NCBI RefSeq assembly: GCF_000242895.2
Contig: NC_021171.1
Span: 3,878,001 to 3,942,000 of the forward strand
Source: Bacillus sp. 1NLA3E
GTDB taxonomy: Bacteria > Bacillota > Bacilli > Bacillales > Cytobacillaceae
Length of the DNA stretch: 64,000 nucleotides
Direction of reading: 5' to 3'
Part shown: in pieces, positions 25,710 to 33,795 of the stretch
Layout of the letters: each line of letters begins with the position of its first letter
Numbering within the stretch: position 1 is the stretch's first letter
Program-made: the position numbers and the translations under genes
Notes under the pieces: generated by a model
Told to the model about the DNA's origin: nothing
The model's database searches: none
The model's input: only the letters and a program-made list of their open reading frames with translations

Positions 25710-25889
25710 ATGAACAAACAACGTGCAAAAGAGATCGCTGCTTCCCCAGTTATGGCCAATGTAATCTATAATGGGACGCAAATATATATTCAGGGAGTAG
25801 ATGAAAAAAATGAAACAGCTAGAATCTATCCCCTTGATCAACCAGAAAAAGAACAAGAGGTCTCTTTGAACAGCTTATTGGAGCAATAA
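25710..25889 (+). CDS. sspH: Small acid-soluble spore protein H-type
   Basis: 59 residues, too short for many gene finders: NKQRAKEIAASPVMANVIYN, then GTQIYIQGVDEKNETARIYP and EQEVSLNSLLEQ. This matches SspH over its full length (B. subtilis SspH is also 59 residues). It is a minor spore-core protein made in the forespore. Ribosome site AAAGGAGG 8 nt before ATG, own terminator. Its presence shows the organism is an endospore former. Confidence 0.93.
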   Translation: MNKQRAKEIAASPVMANVIYNGTQIYIQGVDEKNETARIYPLDQPEKEQEVSLNSLLEQ

Positions 25890-25916
25890 AACGACATTCC
25901 TCAACGATTTTTTTAA

Positions 25917-25956
25917 TCTAAAAACCTCCTGTTAACTTTAGGAGGTTTCTTTTTAT
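25917..25956 (+). terminator. Terminator of sspH
   Basis: AACCTCCT and AGGAGGTT pair around GTTAACTTT, followed by TCTTTTTA. Confidence 0.88.
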
Positions 25957-26170
25957 ATAAAAATTGGCAGAGTTTAACTTCCAACCCGCATGTGGAACTA
26001 TCAAAGTTTTTCAGATTAACTTACACAATAAGGTAGTTTGAGCAGCTTCTGACTTTGTAAATTTTATTAAACAAGCTTGTTTTATTTACATTTAAATTAA
26101 CAAAATGATTATTTAGAGACACTACCCATTGCAAATTAAAAAGGAAATTTGTTCCACAATTCGACGAACT

Positions 26171-26199
26171 AACAACTTGTATGTTAACATTAAGTTGTT
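26171..26199. promoter_or_regulatory. Inverted repeat upstream of the osmoprotectant ABC operon
   Basis: AACAACTT (26171-26178) and AAGTTGTT (26192-26199) are perfect 8-bp arms around a central TGTTAACA palindrome (26182-26189). It lies 43 bp before the ATG, a likely operator for the operon. Which regulator binds is unknown; the surrounding 26000-26170 holds no gene. Confidence 0.5.
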
Positions 26200-26241
26200 G
26201 CATTTCACTGAATCATATTATTTTATAGAGGAGGAATGAAA

Positions 26242-27366
26242 ATGATTCAGTTCAAAAATATTGGAAAGAAGTATCGGAACAAGACCATTATTGATCATTT
26301 TTCATTAAATATTGAAGCAGGTCAGTTGGTTGTATTTGTAGGCCCAAGTGGTTGTGGCAAAACCACTTTATTGAAAATGGTAAATAAATTAATTCAACCG
26401 ACTTCGGGTGAAATATTTGTAAATGGAAAAAATATTTCCACCTTAAATGCGATAGAACTTAGAAGAAACATTGGATATGTTATTCAGAATACCGGGCTGT
26501 TTCCTCATATGTCGATACAAGAAAACTTGGAGCTCATTCCAAAGCTTAAAGGTGAAAATCCTCAAGCAATCACAAAAAAAACCGCGGAGTTACTTCAAAT
26601 GGTTGGATTGAATCCAACTGAATATTTACATCGTTTCCCGAGGGAATTGAGTGGCGGACAGCAGCAGAGAATTGGTGTGGCAAGGGCTTTTTCTACCGAA
26701 TCCGACATTATTTTAATGGACGAACCATTCAGTGCCTTGGATCCTGTCACAAGGAGTTCGCTACAAGAGGAACTGTTCCAAATGCAAAAGGAATTAAACA
26801 AGACGATTATCTTCGTGACCCATGATATGGACGAAGCAATCAAAATTGCCGACAAAATCTGTTTACTAAAAGATGGTAATATTCTTCAATATGATACCCC
26901 TGAAAACATTTTAAAATATCCTGCAAATGACTTTGTGGAAAGCTTTATTGGTAAAAGACGGGTCTGGAATAACCCCGAATTATTAAAATCTGAAGATATT
27001 ATGGTTCACAACCCCGTTAAAATTTCTCCGAAACGAAATGTTCTTCAAGCTATCGAGATCATGAAGGAGAATAAAGTCGACAGCTTAATGGTAACGGATA
27101 AAAATAATGTACTGCTCGGAATGGTAACGTTGAAGAGCATCCAATTACTAAACCGAACTGCCATCATTGAAGAAGTAATGAATCAAAATGTTCTGTTCGT
27201 TACCCAGGATTCAAACTTAATCTCGGTATTGGTCACGATGAATGAAAATAAGATCGGTTATGTACCAGTTATCAATGATGAAAAGAAGTTGATTGGTCTT
27301 ATTACGAGAAGCAGCATTTTATCTGTTTTAAGTAGCCAATTAATTGATTTGGAGGTGGCCTTTTAA
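26242..27366 (+). CDS. Osmoprotectant (glycine betaine/choline) ABC transporter ATPase with CBS pair
   Basis: 374 residues from the ATG at 26242, chosen because GAGGAGG is 7 nt upstream (the ATG at 26236 is too close). Walker A GPSGCGKTT, signature LSGGQQQR, Walker B IILMDEPFSALDP, H-loop THDMDEA. Two C-terminal CBS motifs (about 250-370) as in OpuCA/ProV-type proteins, where they sense ionic strength or c-di-AMP. The stop overlaps the next start by one base (TAATG). Confidence 0.9.
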   Translation: MIQFKNIGKKYRNKTIIDHFSLNIEAGQLVVFVGPSGCGKTTLLKMVNKLIQPTSGEIFVNGKNISTLNAIELRRNIGYVIQNTGLFPHMSIQENLELIPKLKGENPQAITKKTAELLQMVGLNPTEYLHRFPRELSGGQQQRIGVARAFSTESDIILMDEPFSALDPVTRSSLQEELFQMQKELNKTIIFVTHDMDEAIKIADKICLLKDGNILQYDTPENILKYPANDFVESFIGKRRVWNNPELLKSEDIMVHNPVKISPKRNVLQAIEIMKENKVDSLMVTDKNNVLLGMVTLKSIQLLNRTAIIEEVMNQNVLFVTQDSNLISVLVTMNENKIGYVPVINDEKKLIGLITRSSILSVLSSQLIDLEVAF

Positions 27367-28934
27367 TGGGTGAATTTTGGACATACATCACAACAAACTA
27401 TCAGCAAATTCTCAGTTTACTAGGTCAACATCTTTACTTAAGTGTTTTTTCTGTATCAATAGCAATTGTGATTGGAGTTCCACTTGGTATTCTTATCTCA
27501 AAGGAGCCGAAGCTATCGAAACCTATTATTGGTACTACTAATGTCATCCAAGCCGTACCGAGTTTGGCGCTTCTAGGATTCTTAATCCCATTTATTGGAA
27601 TAGGGAGTACGCCAGCGGTTGTTATGGTCGTTCTATATTCCCTGCTTCCGATTGTCAAAAACACTTATACTGGATTGACCAATATAGATTCAGACATTCT
27701 CGAAGCTGCTGAAGGTATCGGTTTAACTAAGAGTCAAACGATGCGAAAGATTCAGTTGCCATTAGCCTTCCCGATGATCATGGCTGGGATCAGAATTTCT
27801 GCCGTTACAGCTGTTGGATTGATGACAATTGCCGCTTTTGTTGGTGCTGGCGGGCTAGGTTACCTCGTATTTTCAGGTGTACAAACCGTAGATAATAATA
27901 TGATTTTGGGTGGTGCAATCCCAGCGTGTATATTAGCACTGCTAATTGACTTTGTTGTCGGGAAACTGGAAACTTCACTTTCCTATACTAGTAAAAAGAA
28001 AAGCAATCAGTCATCATCTAAAAAGAGCAATGGCAGATCGAAAAGATTAATCATTGCGTTCAGCATTATATTGCTGATTGCAGCAGGTACAATCACGATT
28101 TTTTCCCAGGTAAAAGCAAAAGATAAGATTGTAATTGGCTCAAAAAATTTCAGTGAACAACTAATATTGGGGAACATGCTAGCCGACTTAATAGAAAACA
28201 AGACTGATATTGAAGTAGAAAGAAAGCTAAATCTTGGCGGAAGTCAAGTAGCCTTTAGCGCTCTTAACAATGGAGATATTGATTTATATGTAGAATACAC
28301 TGGGACTGGATTAGTAAATATCTTGAATGAGCCTCCTGAGAGTGATCCAGATCAAGTCTATGACACTGTTAAACAGAAATTCAATCAAAAATATGGGATT
28401 GAATTGCTAAAACCGCTTGGATTTAATAACACCTATGCTGTGGCGGTGCGACAAGAAACTGCAAAAGAATATGGATTGGCTTCAATTTCTGATCTTGCAA
28501 AGGTGAGCGATGGCTTAATTTTTGGTCCAACCATCGAATTCTCGAATCGTGAGGACGGATTAATCGGACTTTCCAAAAAGTATGAAATGAATTTTAAAGA
28601 GGTAAAAGCTTTAGATGGCGGATTACGCTATACTGCTCTTAATAATCATAAGAGTGATGCCATTGATGCTTTTTCCACGGACGGCCTACTCGAAGCGTTT
28701 CATTTAAAAGTATTAAAGGATGATAAGAATTTCTTCCCTCCTTACTATGCTGTACCGATCATCAAGCAGGAAACATTGAAAAAATATCCTGAGCTAAGGG
28801 ATGCCATTAATTCCCTTTCAGGAAAACTTACAGATGAAAAGATGCGTAAGCTTAACTATAAAGTCGACAGCCTGAAACAAGCCCCGGCAAAAGTAGCTAA
28901 GGAATATTTAGAAAAAGAAAACCTATTAAAATAG
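27366..28934 (+). CDS. Fused permease and substrate-binding protein of an osmoprotectant ABC transporter
   Basis: 522 residues combining two proteins. Residues 1-215 are the permease (about six helices, EAA loop EAAEGIGLTKSQTMRKIQLPLAFPMI). A further helix near 230-248 anchors a betaine/choline-binding domain (about 250-522: IVIGSKNFSEQLILGNMLA, DLYVEYTGTGL, FNNTYAVAVRQE). Such permease-SBP fusions replace the separate OpuCB/CC/CD subunits of B. subtilis. With the CBS ATPase it makes a complete importer for osmotic protection. Confidence 0.9.
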   Translation: MGEFWTYITTNYQQILSLLGQHLYLSVFSVSIAIVIGVPLGILISKEPKLSKPIIGTTNVIQAVPSLALLGFLIPFIGIGSTPAVVMVVLYSLLPIVKNTYTGLTNIDSDILEAAEGIGLTKSQTMRKIQLPLAFPMIMAGIRISAVTAVGLMTIAAFVGAGGLGYLVFSGVQTVDNNMILGGAIPACILALLIDFVVGKLETSLSYTSKKKSNQSSSKKSNGRSKRLIIAFSIILLIAAGTITIFSQVKAKDKIVIGSKNFSEQLILGNMLADLIENKTDIEVERKLNLGGSQVAFSALNNGDIDLYVEYTGTGLVNILNEPPESDPDQVYDTVKQKFNQKYGIELLKPLGFNNTYAVAVRQETAKEYGLASISDLAKVSDGLIFGPTIEFSNREDGLIGLSKKYEMNFKEVKALDGGLRYTALNNHKSDAIDAFSTDGLLEAFHLKVLKDDKNFFPPYYAVPIIKQETLKKYPELRDAINSLSGKLTDEKMRKLNYKVDSLKQAPAKVAKEYLEKENLLK

Positions 28935-28943
28935 AAATCCAAA

Positions 28944-28984
28944 AATCGGCTCCTTCAGTAATGAAGTGAGCCGATTCTTTTAAT
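28944..28984 (+). terminator. Terminator of the osmoprotectant operon
   Basis: AATCGGCTC pairs with GAGCCGATT (9 bp), with CTTCAGTAATGAAG closing the top, followed by CTTTTAATTT. Confidence 0.85.
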
Positions 28985-28995
28985 TTATATTTAGA

Positions 28996-29613
28996 TCAAT
29001 CTTGTAAAAAACTCCGTACCCTTTCGTAAGCTACCTCATTACCAATAATTAGTAAGATATCTCCTTCTAAAATTAAAGCATATGGTCCGGGAGAGATGAT
29101 CAGCTCTCCCTTTCTTTTCATTCCAATCACCGTTCCACCCGTATTTTGCCAAAACATCACTTCTGAAATCGTCTTACCAATGTGACTACAGCCGGAAGCC
29201 ACCTCTATCTCGATCGGAGCCAATGGATTTGTGTAGCGCAACGTAACTGAATAATCCTTGATTTTTCGTACTGTTTCAAATAGCTGATCGTCCAGCTTTT
29301 CACGTTCTGTAATTAATGTATTCATTTGTTTTTCCAAATCATTTATACTCGCTAGACTTGAAAACCTGTTAATGTATTTAAACGCATTTTCACGGGAAGA
29401 GATGACAATCCCGCTTCCCTTCGTTGATTGAACTATTTCCACGTCTTCTAAGATCTTGATAGCTCTCCTTACTGTCTCAGGAGATACCTTGTAATCACTT
29501 GCTAAGGTAGATCTTCCGTGGATTTTTTCACCCTCTTTAAATTTCCCATCATATATCCGATTAGCCAGATCAATCGCAATTCGCTCGTAAGTTGATATTT
29601 TGGCTCTTTGCAT
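28996..29613 (-). CDS. GntR-type HTH regulator with RCK_C domain (BusR-like)
   Basis: 205 residues from the ATG at 29613, which has GGTGG 8 nt upstream; the ATG at 29631 lacks a ribosome site. N-terminal GntR winged helix (about 8-75: YERIAIDLANRIYDGKFKEG, SPETVRRAIKILEDVEIV), a coiled coil (about 85-115), and a C-terminal TrkA_C/RCK_C domain (about 122-205: VASGCSHIGKTISEVMFWQ, ALILEGDILLIIG). This is the layout of BusR of lactococci and streptococci, which binds c-di-AMP and represses a betaine importer. It converges on the betaine-type ABC operon here, supporting the same job (inference). Confidence 0.88.
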   Translation of the reverse strand: MQRAKISTYERIAIDLANRIYDGKFKEGEKIHGRSTLASDYKVSPETVRRAIKILEDVEIVQSTKGSGIVISSRENAFKYINRFSSLASINDLEKQMNTLITEREKLDDQLFETVRKIKDYSVTLRYTNPLAPIEIEVASGCSHIGKTISEVMFWQNTGGTVIGMKRKGELIISPGPYALILEGDILLIIGNEVAYERVRSFLQD

Positions 29614-29661
29614 AACATTTTCCACCACCATTTATTTTAAAAAGTTCTATTATTAGTGTTT

Positions 29662-29714
29662 TTTATACATAAATACTATACCTTTTAAAACGGATGTTTG
29701 CGAGTATGTATAAA
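29662..29714. promoter_or_regulatory. Widely spaced perfect inverted repeat upstream of the BusR-like gene
   Basis: TTTATACATA (29662-29671) and TATGTATAAA (29705-29714) are perfect 10-bp arms 33 bp apart, upstream of the BusR-like gene. BusR-type tetramers bind widely spaced half-sites, so this is a candidate autoregulatory site. The arm sequence differs from streptococcal sites. Confidence 0.5.
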
Positions 29715-29763
29715 CTTAATACTTGAGTGATCCACTTGATGCAAATGGAGGTTTCCTTAACAA

Positions 29764-29797
29764 AAAACTCCGTGCCCTTAAATGGACACGGAGTTTC
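29764..29797 (-). terminator. Terminator of the DHA2 exporter gene
   Basis: Minus strand AAACTCCGTGTCC and GGCACGGAGTTT pair with a short loop (ATTTAAG), followed by TTTTGTTAAGG. Confidence 0.88.
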
Positions 29798-29802
29798 TCA
29801 TA

Positions 29803-31335
29803 TTAATTTTCTACTACTGGTTTTGTGGTGATGGTGCTTTTTGCACCTTCCAGTTTTGAAGCTTGCGTTTGTTTCGACGTGCGTTTGATAAAGAACGCAA
29901 GAATAAGAGCGACTAGTGCTATTCCTACACTCACCAAGAAAGCATCATTAATTCCTTCGAGCATGGCTTTCGTTGCAATTTGTTGTTTCATTGTTGCGAT
30001 GGCATCAGGAGTTGGTTGCCCTGTAAAATGCTTCATTGCGGAATCGGCAATTTCCTTGGCATGAGTTTTCATCCTGTTTGACATGACCGTAACCAACAAC
30101 GCTGACCCGATTGCACCAGAAACCTGTTGCATTGTGTTGTTCATTGCTGTCCCGTGTGGATATAAGTGAGCAGGCAATTGATTCAAACCGTTAGTCATAA
30201 CCGGCATCATGACCATCGATATTCCGAACATCCGAGCTGAGTATATCAAAAGTAGATGTGTATACGACGTATCTAATGAAAGCTTGCTAAATGCAAAACT
30301 TGTTAATGTCGTAATCGTTAATCCAGTAATTGCTAAAATACGTCCACCAAATTTATCAAATAATTTACCTGTAATAGGTGACATGATTCCCATTAAGATG
30401 GCACCCGGCAGCATCAATAAACCGGAATGGAATGGTGATATCCCACGAATGGTCTGTACATATATTGGCAATAACAGCATAGCTGAAAACATAGCCATAG
30501 TGATAAAAATTGAAATAGCTGATGATAAAGCAAACATTGGATATTTATAGATTCGGAATTCCAGCATCGGTTTTTCTAGCTTAAACTGACGCAAGATAAA
30601 TAATACTAATGAAATTGCGCCTACAATAAGCGTGACATACACCTGTGGACTATCCCAGCCTTTGGTTCCTGCAGAACTAAATCCATATAATAAGCCACCA
30701 AAGCCTATGCTTGATAGGACAAGGGAAAATAAATCAAGTCGGAGATCCACTTTATCCTTTTTATCTTTTAATAAAAAGAAGGCAACGACTAACACGATTG
30801 CCGCAATTGGTGTAACGAGATGGAAAAGAATTCTCCAGTTATAATGTTCGATGAGCCAACCAGATAAAGTTGGACCAACTGCTGGGGCGAAAATAAATAC
30901 TAATCCGAATAACCCCATTGCTGCTCCCCGTTTTTCAATTGGAAAGCTTGTTAACATAACATTCATTAACAACGGCATCATAATCGCTGATCCTGATGCT
31001 TGAACCATACGTGCACTTAATAATACCGGAAACGTTGTGGCAAAACCTGCGATTATCGTACCGATGGTAAATAAACTCAATGCCGTTAAAAATAATCGGC
31101 GTGTTGAATATTTTTGAATCAAAAATGCTGTGGCTGGAATCATGATCCCATTCACTAACATATACCCTGTTGAAAGCCACTGAACAGATGAAGCTGGTAT
31201 ATCTAAATCCTTCATAATTGACGGAAGCGCCACATTAAGAAGAGTTTCATTTAACATTGAAATAAAAGCCCCAATAAGTAATATGACAATAATCCCCCAC
31301 TGCGGCTTGGTTGTATTTGTACTGGTTGTATTCAC
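29803..31335 (-). CDS. DHA2-family MFS multidrug exporter (LmrB/EmrB type)
   Basis: 510 residues with about 14 transmembrane helices. Motif C-type GLVFIFAPAVGPTLSGWL near 142-159 identifies drug:H+ antiporters of the DHA2 branch; QASGSAIMMPLLMNVM near 111-126 is also typical. LmrB, QacA and EmrB relatives export lincomycin, dyes or uncouplers. A 40-residue hydrophilic tail follows the last helix. No TetR regulator is adjacent. Followed by a strong terminator. Confidence 0.9.
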   Translation of the reverse strand: MNTTSTNTTKPQWGIIVILLIGAFISMLNETLLNVALPSIMKDLDIPASSVQWLSTGYMLVNGIMIPATAFLIQKYSTRRLFLTALSLFTIGTIIAGFATTFPVLLSARMVQASGSAIMMPLLMNVMLTSFPIEKRGAAMGLFGLVFIFAPAVGPTLSGWLIEHYNWRILFHLVTPIAAIVLVVAFFLLKDKKDKVDLRLDLFSLVLSSIGFGGLLYGFSSAGTKGWDSPQVYVTLIVGAISLVLFILRQFKLEKPMLEFRIYKYPMFALSSAISIFITMAMFSAMLLLPIYVQTIRGISPFHSGLLMLPGAILMGIMSPITGKLFDKFGGRILAITGLTITTLTSFAFSKLSLDTSYTHLLLIYSARMFGISMVMMPVMTNGLNQLPAHLYPHGTAMNNTMQQVSGAIGSALLVTVMSNRMKTHAKEIADSAMKHFTGQPTPDAIATMKQQIATKAMLEGINDAFLVSVGIALVALILAFFIKRTSKQTQASKLEGAKSTITTKPVVEN

Positions 31336-31499
31336 TTTTTGCCTCCCATAAACTTTCAGTTCATTTTTTTATACTATCATTACACATAAAAACTATAATA
31401 ACCTATGAGTTCAACTTACGCAATCAGAAAATTTTTCTAAAAACCTCTTTTCACAAATTTCCCAGTGAGCATTATATATACTTTATAAAATGTAAAGAA

Positions 31500-31519
31500 C
31501 TGCCGAGAAACCTCGACAG
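31500..31519 (-). terminator. Weak terminator of the ABC1-kinase gene
   Basis: Minus strand CTGTCGAG-GTTT-CTCGGCAG followed by TTCTTTA; one G-T pair. Confidence 0.6.
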
Positions 31520-31545
31520 TCCTTTGCCTAGAGCTAAATGTTTTT

Positions 31546-33216
31546 TTATTTCATAAAACCATGACCTCTTGGGGGTCTTCTTCTTTTTGTGGTTGATTTT
31601 CGCATAAGCTGTATTACGGTTATAAGCGATCCGACTATCATAAATGAAACCCCAACTCGAAAGCTGTAGTCCAATAGCTGGGTACCAGAAAGCAAGAGAC
31701 CCGTACCTAATATTGCATAAATAATTTTTTTATTGTTCATGTCCTGCTGATTGATGATCTTATTTTCAAATGCCACTGATGGCTTAACCCTTAATTCACC
31801 TGATTGCACTTGATCGATAAGCGTGAAAACCTTTTTTGAGGTAGGAATAACTTTTAGAAGCGATTCCTTTACTTGATCAATGATTGTTTCTTTACCGACG
31901 TTGCTCGTTTCACTATTCATCATATCTTCAACATAAGGTTTTGCCATAGCAATAAAATCAAACTTTTCGTCCAAACCTTTGCATAAACTAAAGACGGTAA
32001 TAATTGCTTTTCCTAAAAATGTTGTTCGTGAGGGAATTTGGAATGGCTGCTGATATAGGAAATCTCGTAATTCCTCGAGAAAATCACCTTGATCGATTTT
32101 ATTAAAATCAAAACTGCCGTCGGAGAAATTCTCAAGAATTACCTTTATATTTTTGGTTAAAACGGTTTTGTTGGCCTTTTTCCTTAAAAATCCGAGACCA
32201 TCAAGCGCCTCTACTACCCCACTGAAGTCTTTTACATAAATTCCGAGCGCAAGCTTGAACATGTTTTCCTTCATCGTGTCTGAGACGGTCCCGACCATTC
32301 CGAAATCAATGTAAGCAATTGTTCCATCTTTCTTCACTAAAATATTCCCTGGGTGAGGGTCGGCGTGAAAAAATCCATCCTCAAATAATTGTTTTAGATA
32401 GGACAAGAAAAGAATTTTTGCCAAATTGCTTTTATTGATTCCTGCCTCATCGAGTTTTTGAATTTCATTGATCTTTACACCCTCGATAAATTCCATAACA
32501 AGCAGCTTTTTTGTGCAAAAATCGGAATATATTTTCGGAACGGTAACCCCTGGAAATTCACTGAAATTTTCACGGAAACGCTCAAGATGTTGAGCTTCTT
32601 TTTGATAATCAAGCTCTTTGGTAATGACCTCTTCAAATTCCTCATAAACATCCTTTAAATCCATGGTCTTACCGATTTTCGTAAATCGGCGGGCAAAGGC
32701 AATCAGAACCCTCATGGTTGCTAAATCAAGCGCTACAATATCCTCTATTCCTGGACGCATCACTTTTACTGCAACCCATGTTCCATCAGGCAAAGTCGCT
32801 TTATGTACCTGTCCTAACGAAGCAGCTGCAAGGGGAGTTTGTTCGAAATGCGAGAAGATGTCTCCAATTTTGCTTGATCGTTCTTCTTCTATTCTATTAA
32901 TGATTTCGTCCGTGTCTTCAGGAGAAACTGAATCTTGGAGCTGTGATAATGTATCGGTATATTCTTTTGGTAAAATATCCACCCTGGAGCTGACAAATTG
33001 ACCGAGCTTAATAATCAGGCCACCCATTTCTATCGCTTCTGAAGTGAACCTTTTCGCTTGGGAAAGGTAGAGCGCATGATACTTTCTATCTACCTTTTCT
33101 TTGGACATAAATCTTTTTGTTTTGCCAAGCCACCAAAACTGGGCGATAAACCCAAAAAACATCAAACTCGTTTTGCGAAATCTCTTGTTGCTGATTAAGC
33201 GTGCGATTTCACGCAT
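31546..33216 (-). CDS. ABC1/AarF/UbiB-family protein-kinase-like ATPase
   Basis: 556 residues. The UbiB-specific KxGQ motif (LIIKLGQFVSSR, about 66-77), the Ala-rich loop PLAAASLGQVHKA near 128-140, the catalytic HADPHPGNIL near 292-301 and the metal-binding YIDFGMVG near 310-317. The C-terminus has two hydrophobic helices (about 495-535), a membrane anchor as in other UbiB proteins. Family members act as ATPases in isoprenoid-lipid biology such as quinone synthesis; direct protein kinase activity is doubtful. Ribosome site AAGGAG. Co-directional with the AbrB-like gene 28 bp upstream, probably one operon. Confidence 0.9.
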   Translation of the reverse strand: MREIARLISNKRFRKTSLMFFGFIAQFWWLGKTKRFMSKEKVDRKYHALYLSQAKRFTSEAIEMGGLIIKLGQFVSSRVDILPKEYTDTLSQLQDSVSPEDTDEIINRIEEERSSKIGDIFSHFEQTPLAAASLGQVHKATLPDGTWVAVKVMRPGIEDIVALDLATMRVLIAFARRFTKIGKTMDLKDVYEEFEEVITKELDYQKEAQHLERFRENFSEFPGVTVPKIYSDFCTKKLLVMEFIEGVKINEIQKLDEAGINKSNLAKILFLSYLKQLFEDGFFHADPHPGNILVKKDGTIAYIDFGMVGTVSDTMKENMFKLALGIYVKDFSGVVEALDGLGFLRKKANKTVLTKNIKVILENFSDGSFDFNKIDQGDFLEELRDFLYQQPFQIPSRTTFLGKAIITVFSLCKGLDEKFDFIAMAKPYVEDMMNSETSNVGKETIIDQVKESLLKVIPTSKKVFTLIDQVQSGELRVKPSVAFENKIINQQDMNNKKIIYAILGTGLLLSGTQLLDYSFRVGVSFMIVGSLITVIQLMRKSTTKRRRPPRGHGFMK

Positions 33217-33244
33217 AACGGATCTCCTTTTCTACATCTGCAAT

Positions 33245-33520
33245 TTACTCTTCTTCTTCTTCTTCGGGTTTGTCCTCTGTTTTATCAAAAATTTCTTGAG
33301 CCATTTTTTCAAATCGTTTTGATTTGTTAAAAAAGAAATTTGCAAACTTATTCATGATTTCAGATTTAACCAGAATCACTGTCCCTTTTCTAGCATCACC
33401 AAAGACAACAAATTTTTCACCTGGTTTAATGTTTAATTCTTCGCGTGCTTCTGCAGGAATAACAACCTGTCCTCTTTCCCCTACGCTAGTTGTTCCAAAA
33501 ATTTTACCGTGGTTCATCAT
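33245..33520 (-). CDS. AbrB/SpoVT-type DNA-binding protein with acidic tail
   Basis: 91 residues from the ATG at 33520, which has AGGAGG 9 nt upstream; the frame upstream of it runs through the promoter. Residues 4-48 are a swapped-hairpin AbrB domain (GKIFGTTSVGERGQVVIPAE, then LNIKPGEKFVVFGD). The rest is a basic helix and a Glu-rich tail (EDKPEEEEEE). Probably a dimeric transition-state-type regulator controlling its own operon with the ABC1 kinase. Confidence 0.88.
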   Translation of the reverse strand: MMNHGKIFGTTSVGERGQVVIPAEAREELNIKPGEKFVVFGDARKGTVILVKSEIMNKFANFFFNKSKRFEKMAQEIFDKTEDKPEEEEEE

Positions 33521-33531
33521 TTTCATCCGCC

Positions 33532-33545
33532 TCCTACTAGTAGGA
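33532..33545. promoter_or_regulatory. Perfect palindrome containing the AbrB-like gene's ribosome site
   Basis: TCCTACTAGTAGGA, a 14-bp perfect palindrome directly before the start codon that includes most of the AGGAGG. It could be an operator or an RNA hairpin hiding the ribosome site. Confidence 0.5.
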
Positions 33546-33716
33546 TAAATCATACATTTCATACTAGCAATAAACTTCACAAAAAATACATGTGTCGAGT
33601 TATCGTGGCTTTAACACATTAAATTGCGAATGGGTGCCTGACCCACTAGCCTTGCACGGCTTGAAAAAAGTTACTAAAAATGAAATAAAAGTAATTTAAT
33701 ATCTTTACGAAATAAA

Positions 33717-33788
33717 AAAAAACTCCTATTGTAGAAGTTGTTGACCTTGTTTTGTTCCCTAAACAAACAAGTCTTCTACAAAGGAGTT
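33717..33788 (+). promoter_or_regulatory. Hairpin hiding the IS4 transposase ribosome site
   Basis: AAACTCCTATTGTAGAAG (33719-33736) can pair with CTTCTACAAAGGAGTTT (33773-33789), one base differing. The second arm contains AAAGGAG, so read-through transcripts would be translated poorly. Confidence 0.55.
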
Positions 33789-33795
33789 TTCAATT

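Noticed and set aside
26193-26221. Sigma-A promoter TTGTTG/TATTAT directly before the osmoprotectant ATPase
   Set aside because: Spacer of 15 bp and a start point inside the ribosome site make it unlikely; only the inverted repeat is kept.
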